This document shows, in pieces, positions 27,640 to 39,800 of a DNA stretch of 64,000 nucleotides. Positions within the stretch are counted from its first letter, which is position 1; every line of letters begins with the position of its first letter. The DNA comes from Linepithema humile (Eukaryota; Arthropoda; Insecta; Hymenoptera; Formicidae): positions 24,806,764 to 24,870,763 of the forward strand of contig NC_090129.1 in NCBI RefSeq assembly GCF_040581485.1, written 5' to 3'. The notes below the pieces were generated by a model. The model was not told the DNA's origin. It saw nothing but the letters and a program-made list of their open reading frames with translations, and ran no database searches. Made by a program: the position numbers and the translations under genes.

Positions 27640-27823
27640 GGTGAGGGAAGGATGAAGAATGCCTCGTGCTGGCGGTGGAGACGGGGGTAGCGGGCCCCAG
27701 AAGACGGGAGGAGGTGGCTTCGGAGGATGGCTGGGAGGCGCTGCGAGGGCCATGACGGGTGCAAACGTCTCTGGCGGATACGTCGTTCTGGGTGGCACCA
27801 GATACGGTCTGCGGATTTCCCAG
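27640..27823 (+). CDS. ARHGEF17: RhoGEF exon 1 (residues 1-55; coding from 27659)
   Basis: An acceptor (gaatttcag) at 27639 shows that this is not the first transcribed exon, so 27640-27658 is 5' UTR. The coding part is Gly-rich, then WLGGAARAMTGANVSGGYVV and GGTRYGLRISQ. It ends in phase 0 at CAG|gtattg. I do not recognise a named domain here. Confidence 0.8.
27652..27690 (+). promoter_or_regulatory. Upstream ORF overlapping the RhoGEF start
   Basis: An ATG seven bases before the main start opens a 12-codon frame (MKNASCWRWRRG) that ends at TAG 27688-27690, inside the main coding sequence. The main frame has an in-frame TGA at 27653-27655, so the long protein must begin at ATG 27659 in transcripts using this exon. 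The overlapping uORF would compete with it for initiating ribosomes. The arrangement is visible in sequence; any effect on translation is inferred. Confidence 0.55.
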
Positions 27824-30800
27824 GTATTGTGTGATTCAGTCATTAATACGTTACACTTTTAGTGGAATATTTCATTTCACCTCACAATAGAATACGAGTG
27901 ATATGAAGAGCAATGATAACTTTGTGAAATATTCTTGAGTAATTCAAGACAAAAGTTATCATCAGATATTTATACTTTTTTCGATTATTTAAAGGAACTT
28001 GTGCACGTGTCTTTATTCTAATTTTAATTATTTATAATGGTGATAATTTGTATATCGTAAGTTAATCTATTTCGGATAAATGCACCGAAAGTGAAAAAGT
28101 TTCGAAGTTCTAAATAAAATGGAAATAAAATATTTTGATCTCATTCGAAAACGAAAACTAGTACTTACGTGCTATTACGCAAGAGGAAACTTGCATCATT
28201 CTGAATACCGCTCAACCCGGCAGTTCCCTTTGAACCTGGGTGACGACCTTCGAACAAGTCGCGACAGGAATAATTTGGCGACAAGATCAAGACGTCGAAA
28301 GATTTAAATTTAGAACCAATCGCACAAATAGAATCCGCCAGTCACTGACTTGAGCCGATTTCGCCGACTTTCGATTCTCATCTCCGCTGCTCTTTCCGAC
28401 TTTCCGTCTTCCTTTTCACGATAGCTTTGTCACGAAATAATAAGCACCATTGACGTCACACCGACACGCACGCCGACGTGAATCTTGTGTGACACCTTCG
28501 CACACTATTCTCCGCCGATTTCTATCGAAATCCGTATAAATTCGTTGTTATTTGCACTCGTCACGTAGATCACTGACGCCATTATCGATTCCGACCTTCT
28601 AAAAATATCATTTTAGATTTTATTATATAAAAAACTTAATTCCGGAGTTCAGAAGCATTGCGGCGAAAAAGATTTTGCGCGAATACGCCCTTAAAAGCAG
28701 AGTGTGTAACAGTGCTCTTTGCACGTCACGCAAGTTTAAAAATATCGGAGACATTAGAGACAACGCGAAGAACACAGAGTTTCCAAGTTAAGAGACCGGA
28801 ACATATAAGAGAAATGGAAAGGAGAAAAATGCATCGCTGGAGACGAAGAAATAAAGCGAATATGAGGACGCGCACGTCTGCGGAATACAACGAAATAGCA
28901 AATAAGTAAGGAAGATATATGAGACAACTTGTAGAAGTTGCGTACCAGTAACATAATTCTATTTTCGACGGAATTTTTCGACCATTTTTCTTTACTATTT
29001 TTAAACCCAAGTCTCTTCCACCTGTATTCTTAATACTTTTTCTCATTCCGAATTAGATTTACACGAGCACATAAAAACGCTTTAATTAATAAAAGATACG
29101 ATATTTACATTTCATGCGATAAAAAAGAAATTGGATCAAAGATAAGCGATTATGAAGATTGCTTTACAAGGAAGAAGCATTTCATTTGTTCCAGGAGAGC
29201 CTGCCGCCGGCCAATTCCAAGGAGGAATCGCAGGAGAGCCGGCGGAAGCGAAACTCGCGCGAGAGCGACTCGCGGGAGCGGCTGACCGAGAAACCGGCGG
29301 CGGAGAAGCCGCCGATCGATCTGGCGGCCGGCATCGCCGATTGCTGCTGTATCGGTCCGCGATCGCGACTTCCGCTCCCGCGAATTCCACCGATGGTCTC
29401 CTCGACGACGCCTTCCATGGCGACGGCCGCAACGTCTTCGTCGTCGTGCCCTTCGGTCGTCGTCGGTGGTCATCCGTCCAGAAGCATCGGCGTCACCACC
29501 GGCGACTACTCGCCGCCTCTTCCTGTTTCTGCGACGGGCGTCGCGGAGACGACGCTCGCTAATAATAGTCGCAGTGCGGTGCAAACGTCGGTGGGGAACT
29601 TCGGCAGCACCAGCCAGCAGCAGCAGCAGCAGCATCAAGCACACTACCACCACCACTACCAACAGCTTTATCCACAAACAGCGGCAGCGGCGGTAACGTC
29701 ATCGTACTCACCGTCGACGCCGTCCTTATCCTCGACGTCGCTTGGCTACTCGTCTGGCGTCCCGACGACGACGCAGACCGTCTCCGTGCCGCGGCAGCTC
29801 GCGCAGTGGACGAAGCATCAGACGCTCAAGTTGCAGGTACTTGCTTCAGTCGATCGCGCGCCGAGATCGATCGATCGCTCAATCATTTTGCTTCTCCGGT
29901 CGGTCATTCGGTCGATCGTTCGTTTCGTTGTTTCGCGATGGGCATTCGATCGCGCTCGCCCATAGTCCGCGCGAGATTCGAGCTTCGCGCGTAAATTTGT
30001 TGAGGTGATCGCAAGGGATACAAAGTGGAGTGGCTTAGGTCCGGAAGACTCTGTGTCAGCAGCCCCGAGGTAGGTCACAAGGTCATCGAGAACTCAATCT
30101 GTTTTGAGCAAAATACCGCAAACGTTTAACATTATATTACTTTTGAAAAGAAATTTTGTTAAGATTTTGAAGGAAATCTTAGTTTCTTCCCGCGGCGTGA
30201 TATTAATATTAATGTTTAAAGAGTCAACAGTTATTTAAAAAGATGCCATTTTTTTCAACGTATTTAAAATGCTATTCTCTTACCAAATCTTTTATATAAG
30301 AGGTCTTTTAAATCTTGATTGTGTGTGGGAGTGCCAAATAAAAAATTTAACATTTGTTTGTCAGCAAGTTAATAACATAATTTCCTTTTTATGTTTGAAA
30401 TTAGTGTATTAAACTCTTCCCGCTCTTTTACATTAGCATTTTTTAATTTTTATGAGATTATCAATACTTTGCTTCGAAACACTCATGATTTCTCCGCGCC
30501 AGGAAGATTCCTCGACTTGCGGAGAGAAACGTGCCAAAATTTGCGCTTGATCTTTCTGCACACTCCCTCATCTCGGTTTCTTCATTTACTTTTTAAAATC
30601 GTGCAACTCGCGCGTCCGCCAGATTTTTGGATCGCCTCGCGCACAGCAGCGCAGCACGCTGCCGCTCCGAGAGGGGAAGGATAGAGACGAAGACGAAAAT
30701 AGAATATCGCTTCTTCTTCGACTAGACATCTACGCGCCCGTATGAGTTTTCGATGTCCTAGGCCTGCCACTTCGCCGCGGCTACGTTCACCCGCATGACA

Positions 30801-33800
30801 TCGTCTCGATCGCGACGCGCGCCGCTATTATCGCTCGTTAGTCGCCACACAAGCGCAATGCACGCTTTTGCATTTGTGAAAAATGCATTTGCGCGCGAAG
30901 TAAGTATCTTACGCAATTTTTGTTTCACATTTTTTTGGAAATACAGTCGATTCCGGTTAATTGGGGCAGTCGTTTATTTCGGGCGAGTCTTAAAGAACAA
31001 ATCCCAATAGATAAAGGATCGGTGTTTGGATAATTGGGGCAACCGCTTAATTGGGTCCGTCCCGGTGTGTCCCAATTAACCGGAGTCGACTGTGTTTTGC
31101 AATAAATTAGAAATACGCTTTTACAAGTCAATAGACAAATCCGTCGCTAGGCATTTGCACGATAAATCGACTTTGCTGATATTGTTTCGAGCCACTAAAA
31201 ATAGATGTTCGCGAGTAATGAAAAATAAACAGAATTATTTGTTTCACAAGTTCTTTTTACGTGCATCGAACCGTTGCGAGCCGCGAGATTTATTTGTTTT
31301 CCCGTGTTCGACTGCAGGAACCAGCAGTGATAGCAGTGGACCGACTGCACAGGTTTCGGTGGAGCGGGGGCGGAGGAGGAAGTGGCAAAAAGTCCTCTTC
31401 CGGCCCCCGCAGCGAGAAGGCCGAGCGCCTTCGCGAGCTCACCGAGAAACTCAAGGGACCAGCACCGGTTCCGCCACCCAGAAGACCGTCGCGAGTACAG
31501 GCTTCCTCCCCTCCGCCGAGCGGATATCAGCCGTCGTCTCAAAATTATCCACAGGTGAGGAATTCCGACGTCACGATGACGAAAGTTTGACATTTGCTGT
31601 GCACGAACGAGCGATATTTCACACCCACTGTGAGATCGTGTGAAGGCGAGTAAACTTGCGACTCTTTAGGTGCGTTTGGGGAGACGCTATTAGCGCTATT
31701 TGCGTCATTCTATCTTTATCGCTCATTAGACATAAAACAAGGATAGAATGACACAATAGCGCTGATAGCGCGCTCCCCGAACGCACCCTTAGACTCACTT
31801 TGTGATCGTTAATTATAACGATGTAAATACAAGATTGTTTACGCGTGTGCACGTTTTTATTTTTCTTTATATTTTTTAATCCATTTTATTCAAAATTTTT
31901 TGTCTTTTTTACACACACAAATTCTTTCCTTCTTTCTCCTTTATTTATACCTATTTTTCGCACTATTGAATTTTATATTATTTTACGTTTGCTATTGCTA
32001 AGAAAGAAAATGCTATTAATGGGAGCTTAATATTCATCTTGTGGCTTATTCTGAGAAAAGTTTTGCTGAACTTCGTGATTCGCGAGACGCCTTTATCACG
32101 ATTTCGCTGAACTCAGTACATTCCGAGACGCGTATAATGATGATTAGTCTCTTCTATCTACACATAGAGACTGACGCACAAATAATGATCGCTCTGGCAT
32201 ATCGTAATAATTTCGCATATTGTGCCTTTGTTATTTAGCTGCTCTTAATAAATCACTTGTTATAATGTCAATGATATTATAGCATTATTACGTCGTGACA
32301 AAAGAATTATTAAATGCGTGATATTACGCCAAGTTTGATGACCTTTGACATATGGTGATAATAATCACACATGCTGTAACTAACTATTCTCTGATTTGTT
32401 GCCTACACGAAATTGAATATCTAATTAAAATCTGCCCACGTATGTGCGCGAAGTAGGCGTGTTCGAATGCATGAATGCTCATTCAAAGATTTCGGATATT
32501 TTCGACAGATTTAACTCGATGTAAATCTTACAAATGTAATTCAACTCAATGCGAGTCTTTGCAAAACTTCTTTCCTGGGTTTTTTTTAGACCGGTTCGAA
32601 TTCAGGCTGCGGCCGTTGCGATGGTCGTCCATCTCATCGCAGCTACACGTACAGCGAGGGGAGCTCGCATGGCGGCAACAATCAGCAAGCTCAGCAACAG
32701 CAGCAAGAGCATCCGAAGACGATTGTCCGCAGTGAGAGTGTCAGTGAAGAGTGCCTCAGTGATCGTTCGGGGAATAACGCGTACCGGAAGCCCTGCCACG
32801 ACTCGAGGAAGCCCTCGAGACCAGGCAGGCCTGAGCGAAACAGTGGTGACGTCAGTGACCTTAGGAGCGAGCCGAACGCCAACGCAGAGGCGGCGAAGCA
32901 CTTGAGACAGTACAGTGATTCCGTGGTGGACAGTGCTACGAGTGTGGATGATCTGTGTGATAACCTGAACGCCGCTTCCGTCGGCGGCAGCGAGGGGGAG
33001 GCACGGGATGCCATCACCAGGCTGGAGCCGCGTGGGCTGCTCGCCTTTCACAGGGCGGGCGCGCCCTATAGGAGTGCCTCCTTTGGCCAGGTGGACTTTA
33101 ATCAAGGTAAGCTTCCGTGTACCGCGCACAGACTGCTGAGCTCGTTAAGAACCGCCTCGAGTCTTCTAATTAAACCAATTACTGCGAGACTGATGCAGAT
33201 TATGTTTACCGCAAGATTCAGCTTATCGCGATTGTGTTGAATAGAATGGAAATTGAGAACGTACTCATGCGCGCTTAAATTATTGGCTTCTTGATTACAG
33301 CTCAGTCGTGTCTTAAAAGCGCGATGTTGCGTAAAAAATTGTTTGACAGTGACTCGGAATTTTCTTCTTGATTAATGATTCATGCGGATCTTCATAAAAT
33401 TCCTTCATAAATCCGGAACTAAAATGACACCGTGATGACAACCTTGCGTTAGGTTTCAGCCCTGAACTACATAGCGCAGTAGCTTTGGTTGCATAATGGA
33501 CTAGAAATAAGAAAAGTGTTAAGTGCAGCTGTCAACGTGGTTCGAATTTCTAATGGCAGATTCAGTAATAATGCATCTGGCGCCCTTGGCCTGTATTCGC
33601 ATTATTTGCCTAGATCATTATAAAGCCTTATATTTGCTCTAATTATAAGAGAAAACTTTACTCGCTTTTGATGTGCAAATTGAAGCTTATCGAAATAAAG
33701 AAGAATTTAAAAAAGTTAAATTTACACAAATTTCTCGATAAATCAATTTTTATTTTATTAAAATATTTTTTATTTTATAACAAAATTTTTTATATTACTC

Positions 33801-36800
33801 TAAGGCTATATTAATAATAGATTTTAGAACTAAAAATATTTTTGTTAAAAAATAGTATTATTAATTGTGTAATCAAGTGTAACAGCCAACTGAATTCTGT
33901 GATGGCACCAAAGGCGCGAAAACGGAGCCTCGTTGGCAAGCCGGAAACATTTCACGCTTCCGCGGCAACAAATCTTTCGAGACACCTTTTACGCACGAAA
34001 GGCGGACTGCGAGAACGGATAACCAGGTGCTCCTGAAATATCGTCGTCAGGATTTCCGCGCTTGCCCAAGTCTCTCTTCTTTCCGGGACCGGGTGTGGTA
34101 GCCAAGTCTATTTATCCGACAGCTGTTTACGTTGTGCAGAGATTAAATAAATTTTATCGAATATCCCGACACACATATAATGTCGTTTGAATATTTACAG
34201 CTTTTTGCGATTGAAATTATTTCAGTTTGGAATTACATTTCATTGCAAATATATATTGCAATCAACTATCAAGTAACTAAACTTAATTAAATTTTAATTG
34301 AATTATCAATTATTGTTGAATATAAATTAGAAGAGCTGTAGAGAATGTAGAAAAACAATATTTTTAATTTGCTGCGCAAAAAAACATAACGCTTTTTATC
34401 CAGCGAGTGAAATATAATTTCTAATTTCAACGGGTTTTTATTTACCTGTAAATACACGAAATTATTATTTACATTTTTACATGAGAAACGTTCCGTGATT
34501 ACTGCAAAATATATTTCCCCGTATTTACAATATCGAAAATAAAGTGCAAAATTATTTCTCCGCTTGGTTCGCGAAATAAAATTTTGTATCGCACATCTTA
34601 ATCGGTCAGTACGGAACACCGCCAACGAGATACGCCGCTTCGAGATCTCTTCTCGTCTCGCGCGGTCTGTTTGTTATTATTGGAATGGTCCACCTCCTCG
34701 GCCTAAGAGCGCTGCCAAACTTACGTGACACTCGAGGAGGTAATTAGGACTTCCTCTGGTTCTCTCTTATTTCGTTGCGTCTCTCGCTTTCCTCGCGACC
34801 GAGAGACGGCCTTACCGTTGCTCGGTGCAAGAGTACTTGAGTTATTATTAAAGATCGTCGCGCGCGCAATACATATCTGGAATACGTCAATCGGAGGTAT
34901 CTACAGGAATCACACTAATTTATACCGAAATCTGCTTTCTTAAATATATAATATCACGAGTAGTGTTAATGCTTAATTTTCTTGTTTGAAATTTTCTTTC
35001 CTTCAAAGTTTTACGAGGAATAATGAGAACAAATAGTAATTTATAAAATAATAAAATGCTTATTAAATATTATAATAATAGAAATTACTATTTTTATTGT
35101 TTTCTGGAGATTTTTTGTCTGCAGTGACTTTAATGTCAGCGTTAACATAAAATATTGCTTTTGATAAAAATGTTTTGCATAATATTTTTTTCCGCGAAAC
35201 CTCCTAATTAAACAGGCAATTTTACTAACTTCTTGTGAATTTCTGCAAGATGCAGATTTTACTTTCAGCGCGAATTCGCACTTTCCTCTTCCAGCGAACC
35301 GACAGAAGACTCAGCCGATCACGACGTCTAATCGCTCCGAGACCAAAGACGTTCGAGCGAGCACATTGCCTCGTCGTCGTGGTGATGTCACTCCAGGTGG
35401 CTCGACGCCTCAAAACAGTCCCAACCGACAGAGTCCAAGAACATCGACGCCGAGCGTCGACAGCGCCGTCGGCTCTGCCGAGGGTCTGGGCGTCCCTCAA
35501 CAAGGAAATCACGAAGAGATTCGACCCAGAAGCGATGGCTCAGACAGTCTCGTAACTTCCAGCGCACTCACGAGCCCGGAACCTCTGGTTCCGGAGGCGA
35601 ACGAGCCCAGAGTTGATTTAGCGCAAACGGACGCATCTACTGTCGAGGCGGTCAGCCACGAATCGGTCTACCCGATGGTCGAAGGAAACACTGTAGAGGA
35701 AACCGTTCAAAAAGGTGAGACTTCGAAATAAGAAATATTTATTCTGTCTTATTGATATCTCATACTAGTTTCTCTAGAAAAATTATGAGATTTTTTCGTT
35801 TGGAAACATGAAATGTGATTTTGATGCTCTTAGAAGTATGTCATATATTTTATTGTACTTTATTATTTAAAAGAAAAAAAACTAATGAGACAATACATTT
35901 AATTCTTTTGGTTTCGACTAATGTAAGCAATTTAAGATTTTGTTTACTATTTTATTATTATATTTTACTTATTATTTTAGAGTTCATCTTACAATTTCGA
36001 GTTGACGCGATATTAATTTATATGCGAATATAATTTTGTTATTGTCTTAACGAAAAAGTCACATATTCTCATCTTGTTAACGTAATTTCAAAGAAAGAGA
36101 AAAACAAGAAACAACAGCGAGCGGTTCCCAAAGCTAATAGAGAGCAAAGTTTCCACTCGCTGCAGTAGATCGATTGTGTGCGTGAGAGATATCTTGGTAG
36201 GATATAAAACGGAAATACACTCGCGTGGGAGTCCGCGTGCGCGAGCAAGATCTGTTTGCCCGAATTTCGCGCTGCGTTGCTCATCGCGAGGAAACAACGG
36301 CAGGAAACGTACGAACAAGGCGAAGCAACAGTAGCCGCGACGCTAGGGATCGTCGTCATCGGTTGAGAAATGCGCGTCGGTTCATCATTTATTGTGAATA
36401 GCGCGGTTCCAGCCGTGCGTGAGTGCGGCCGCGCGTGAAGTCATCAATGAAGATGGCTATAACTCAATGACGCTCAAACGTCTATTTCCACACTGGCACC
36501 CACCGTTCTGAAAATAGTGCCGCGCAAAATAACATGGAAGTTGCGTGCACCTTTGTACCCGTGCTCCTGTCGATGCACCCAAAATAGTCCTCGTTCTTTC
36601 CCTCGAACCTCACCCTACTCACTCCGTCCATCGTCCAACGTCGCGAAGTACATGCACGGCTCTTTCATTCGATTCCGTGGGTTAATAAAATCACGTTTCC
36701 ATTTGGGGCTCGATTGAATTCGCATACATTTTCACGCGAATTAGACTCCTTGAGCCTCAATTTGAATTAATCGATAAAATATCAGAGCGAGCTGAATTAC

Positions 36801-39800
36801 CGCTAACAATTCTTTAATTCAAAACTGGAAGAGAATTGACGAATCTCTCTTACTTAAAACTATCTCATAAATAATAAGATATTTAGTTAACACGATTCAC
36901 GCGATAAAATTAATTTTTTAATTAAATTTAATTTTTAAAAACCGCACAAATAAAAATTTGCAAATCTAGAGAGAGATTCGAACTTTTGATGATCTGAAGC
37001 TGAAAAGTTTTCAGGCACTTAGCATGAATATAATCGAATCAGAAGATGTGCATCTCTATGAGAGAGGGTTTGTATTCCGCTTCTATTCTTACGTTCTATT
37101 TTTAAAATATAGACAAATGTTTGGGAACAAACTCATCCCACGGCTGAAGAAAATATATTTGGCTCGTTGAAAGTTTAGGGTCTGAGAAGCTTAAGCTCCA
37201 TTAGTTTCAGTGTCAGATACTCTTCCGACTCTGTTATAATATCGGTCTAACAGAATGACGCAGGCGGGTGAGAAAATGATAAGAACGTGAAAACGTTTTT
37301 AGAGACCAGGATAGAGCCGCACGAGGTGATTATCACGCCACCCCCGGAGGAGCCGCGTCTAAGTCAGGCGAGTGAAGGTAGCGAGGCGCCGAGCGAGACG
37401 CCCTCGGAGGCGTCCTCGCCGTCCGGCAAAGCGAGACGATATCGGGGCGATACCAGCAAGAGGAGGAAGGGCGTGTACATAACTCAATGGCCGGAGCCCT
37501 TGGACGCGGACAGAAACAAGCTGTCGGCTCAGAGCAGCGAGGAGAGAGACGAGCCACCTGCGACGCCCAGCGACCTGTCCGACTGCGAGGGCCACACGCC
37601 TCGAAGGTAACCGGAGAACCTATGCCCAGAACCGCTAAAATAGAACGGAAGTGCGCCTGATACGCAGACGCGCGGATTTTACATTTTTTTTCACTCAAAC
37701 TCGCGTTAATAATAGCTTCAGCGAAGTATTGTAATTATGGTTGCACGAGTAAAAGAAGAATCGTTGCTCGGAGTCTTGCTTTTTCCTGCAAAATTTTATC
37801 ATCAAGTTTATGCATCTTAATATTTTCAAACCTTGAGAAATGTTATTTTCACAAAATAAATGCATCTTTTTATTTCAAAAAATATGAAAAGCTTTGATTA
37901 CATTCGAAATCTATTTCTATTCGTAATTTATACATATGATATATTTGTAAAAATTAACCACAGATATCTTTCCAACCAAAGATATAGCAAAAGGCCGCTC
38001 CGCGGGCCTTATGGGCAGATGCTGGAGGCCGAGATGGCAAAGCCGCGCACCGCCGACATCGCGCTCGAGGAGGGCCTTCGTCCTCGCAGAAAGATCTCTG
38101 CGAATCTCTCGTACAACGCGAGCAGCAACAACAGCGGCTCCGAGCCGCCCACGCCTTGCCACCATCGGACGACCTCCAGCCCGACGAAACTCGAGGGACT
38201 TCCGGGGCCGAGTCCTGAGCTGCTTGCGGAGCTGCTGAGAGGATCCTCGGAGAGGGTGGCTCGCGCACCGGCGCATCGAAACGTGAGTGAGATTATCTTG
38301 CTTCGATATAAATTGCCGGTTACAATGCTCCGGCTACATTTCGCCCATTTTTCGCGATTCGACGGAGATAAGTACGAGGGAGGGCCGTAAAGTATCCTCA
38401 CGGTTCGTGCAGCGCATTTGTTATCGAGGCGTTTGATGCATACACAATTGCACGCTCTCGTTGATTAATGAATTTCTCTGAAAAAAAACACAGTTTTTTC
38501 TTGTCTATGCCAAAAATTACGCGATATCATCGTATTATTGGTGCATTTTTAATTAACACGCGACGAAGAGTAAGAAGAAGAGAGAATAACATTGACGTTC
38601 TAAATCTGCAGTGAAATTTATATAAAGCAATCCTTATTTTGAGACTTGTATGTGAAATATGCTAAGATGATAAAATTTTCCGAATCATAAATGTTTCTTT
38701 GGAAGAGCAGCTCACTTTCAAGATTAAGATGTCCAATCGTGCGTCGTACATCACTCTCTAATTTAACATTCTTGCAATTCTCTTTCAAAAGTAGATGCAC
38801 ACACACTACATTTAGCCGCAAGTGTGACTGATTTTCGGCGTACGGCAAGTTTTTCGCGATAAACGAATAAATCTCGGGATGAGAGACGCGCGGTCGCGCT
38901 AAATGCGATGGCACGAATGCGAGCCAAGGAATTTTGACTCCGTTTCTTCCTCGAATTTCGTTTCTCATCTAAATACAAAGCCGCTGATCAGGCTTATCTG
39001 CTCGGTATCTCTGGCTCGTGTATCAGCGTTGTAACATCTGGCCGAGGCACCGCGAGAGTAAGCGCCGGTGAATCCGAAATCCGAAGTCCGAGCGAAACGA
39101 ATGGCTGCGCTCTCACGTTCGCGCGCTTGTTCGACTCCAGCGTCGAAAACATAATCTAATAATAATGTACGGCCATATTTCTCGGATGAGTCCGTGCCTT
39201 GGCCAGTGCACTCGAGGTTGGTGTAGCGTCCCTACACGATTCTGGCACGGCGGGGGCGTGTACGTGGATATTCCTGGCGGGTTAGGCGTACCTGGGGACC
39301 GACGATGCGATGGTTCGCGTGCCGCGATCATCTTGGCACAATCTTCGCGACCTTGCGCGATATATGCGCTTATCATTTTGCGATGGGCGATCTGCGTATT
39401 CTTCCCGTAACAAATATTTTTATTTATAAAAAAATTATAACAAGTGAGAACTTTTTAACGAATATTTGTCTTTATAAAATATTTGGAGGAGAGAATAAAA
39501 AAATACTCAGTATGACGTGTTAAACAAAGTTTCTATTTACGGTTATATTTTATTTATTGGTTTATTTTAATGCAATGTATTAAAGTAAACCAGTAAAGTT
39601 GAATTAACGTAATTTCTTGATATATTAATTTAAATTGATTTCTCAAAGGCGATTATATAGCTTTACTGATGCATTGATCACTGTAGTAACATTATATTCA
39701 AGCTTATTTTCACTTCTTTTTCATTTAGAGGAAATATCTTTAAAGTATTTTTGTACACGCGCGGAAACTAAAGAAACACTTTGGAATTTAATCTAGAAAT

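Noticed and set aside
29150..29677. Minus-strand 175-codon frame opposite exon 2
   Set aside because: It is antisense to the Gln/Ser-rich exon; the product is an Arg-rich composition artefact.
31092..31643. 183-codon plus-strand frame overlapping exon 3
   Set aside because: It runs through the intron, the exon 3 acceptor and part of intron 3 in a different frame from the phase-consistent RhoGEF exon. It is a shadow frame.
33470..33560. Possible tRNA with a gttcgaat block
   Set aside because: The upstream A-box and cloverleaf pairing are missing.
34287..34625. Minus-strand 112-codon frame in RhoGEF intron 4
   Set aside because: AT-driven Phe/Tyr/Asn/Lys composition, no motif and no splice partner.
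36968..37026. Minus-strand sequence resembling a tRNA T-arm (gttcgaatctc)
   Set aside because: No convincing A box, anticodon stem or acceptor stem could be paired.
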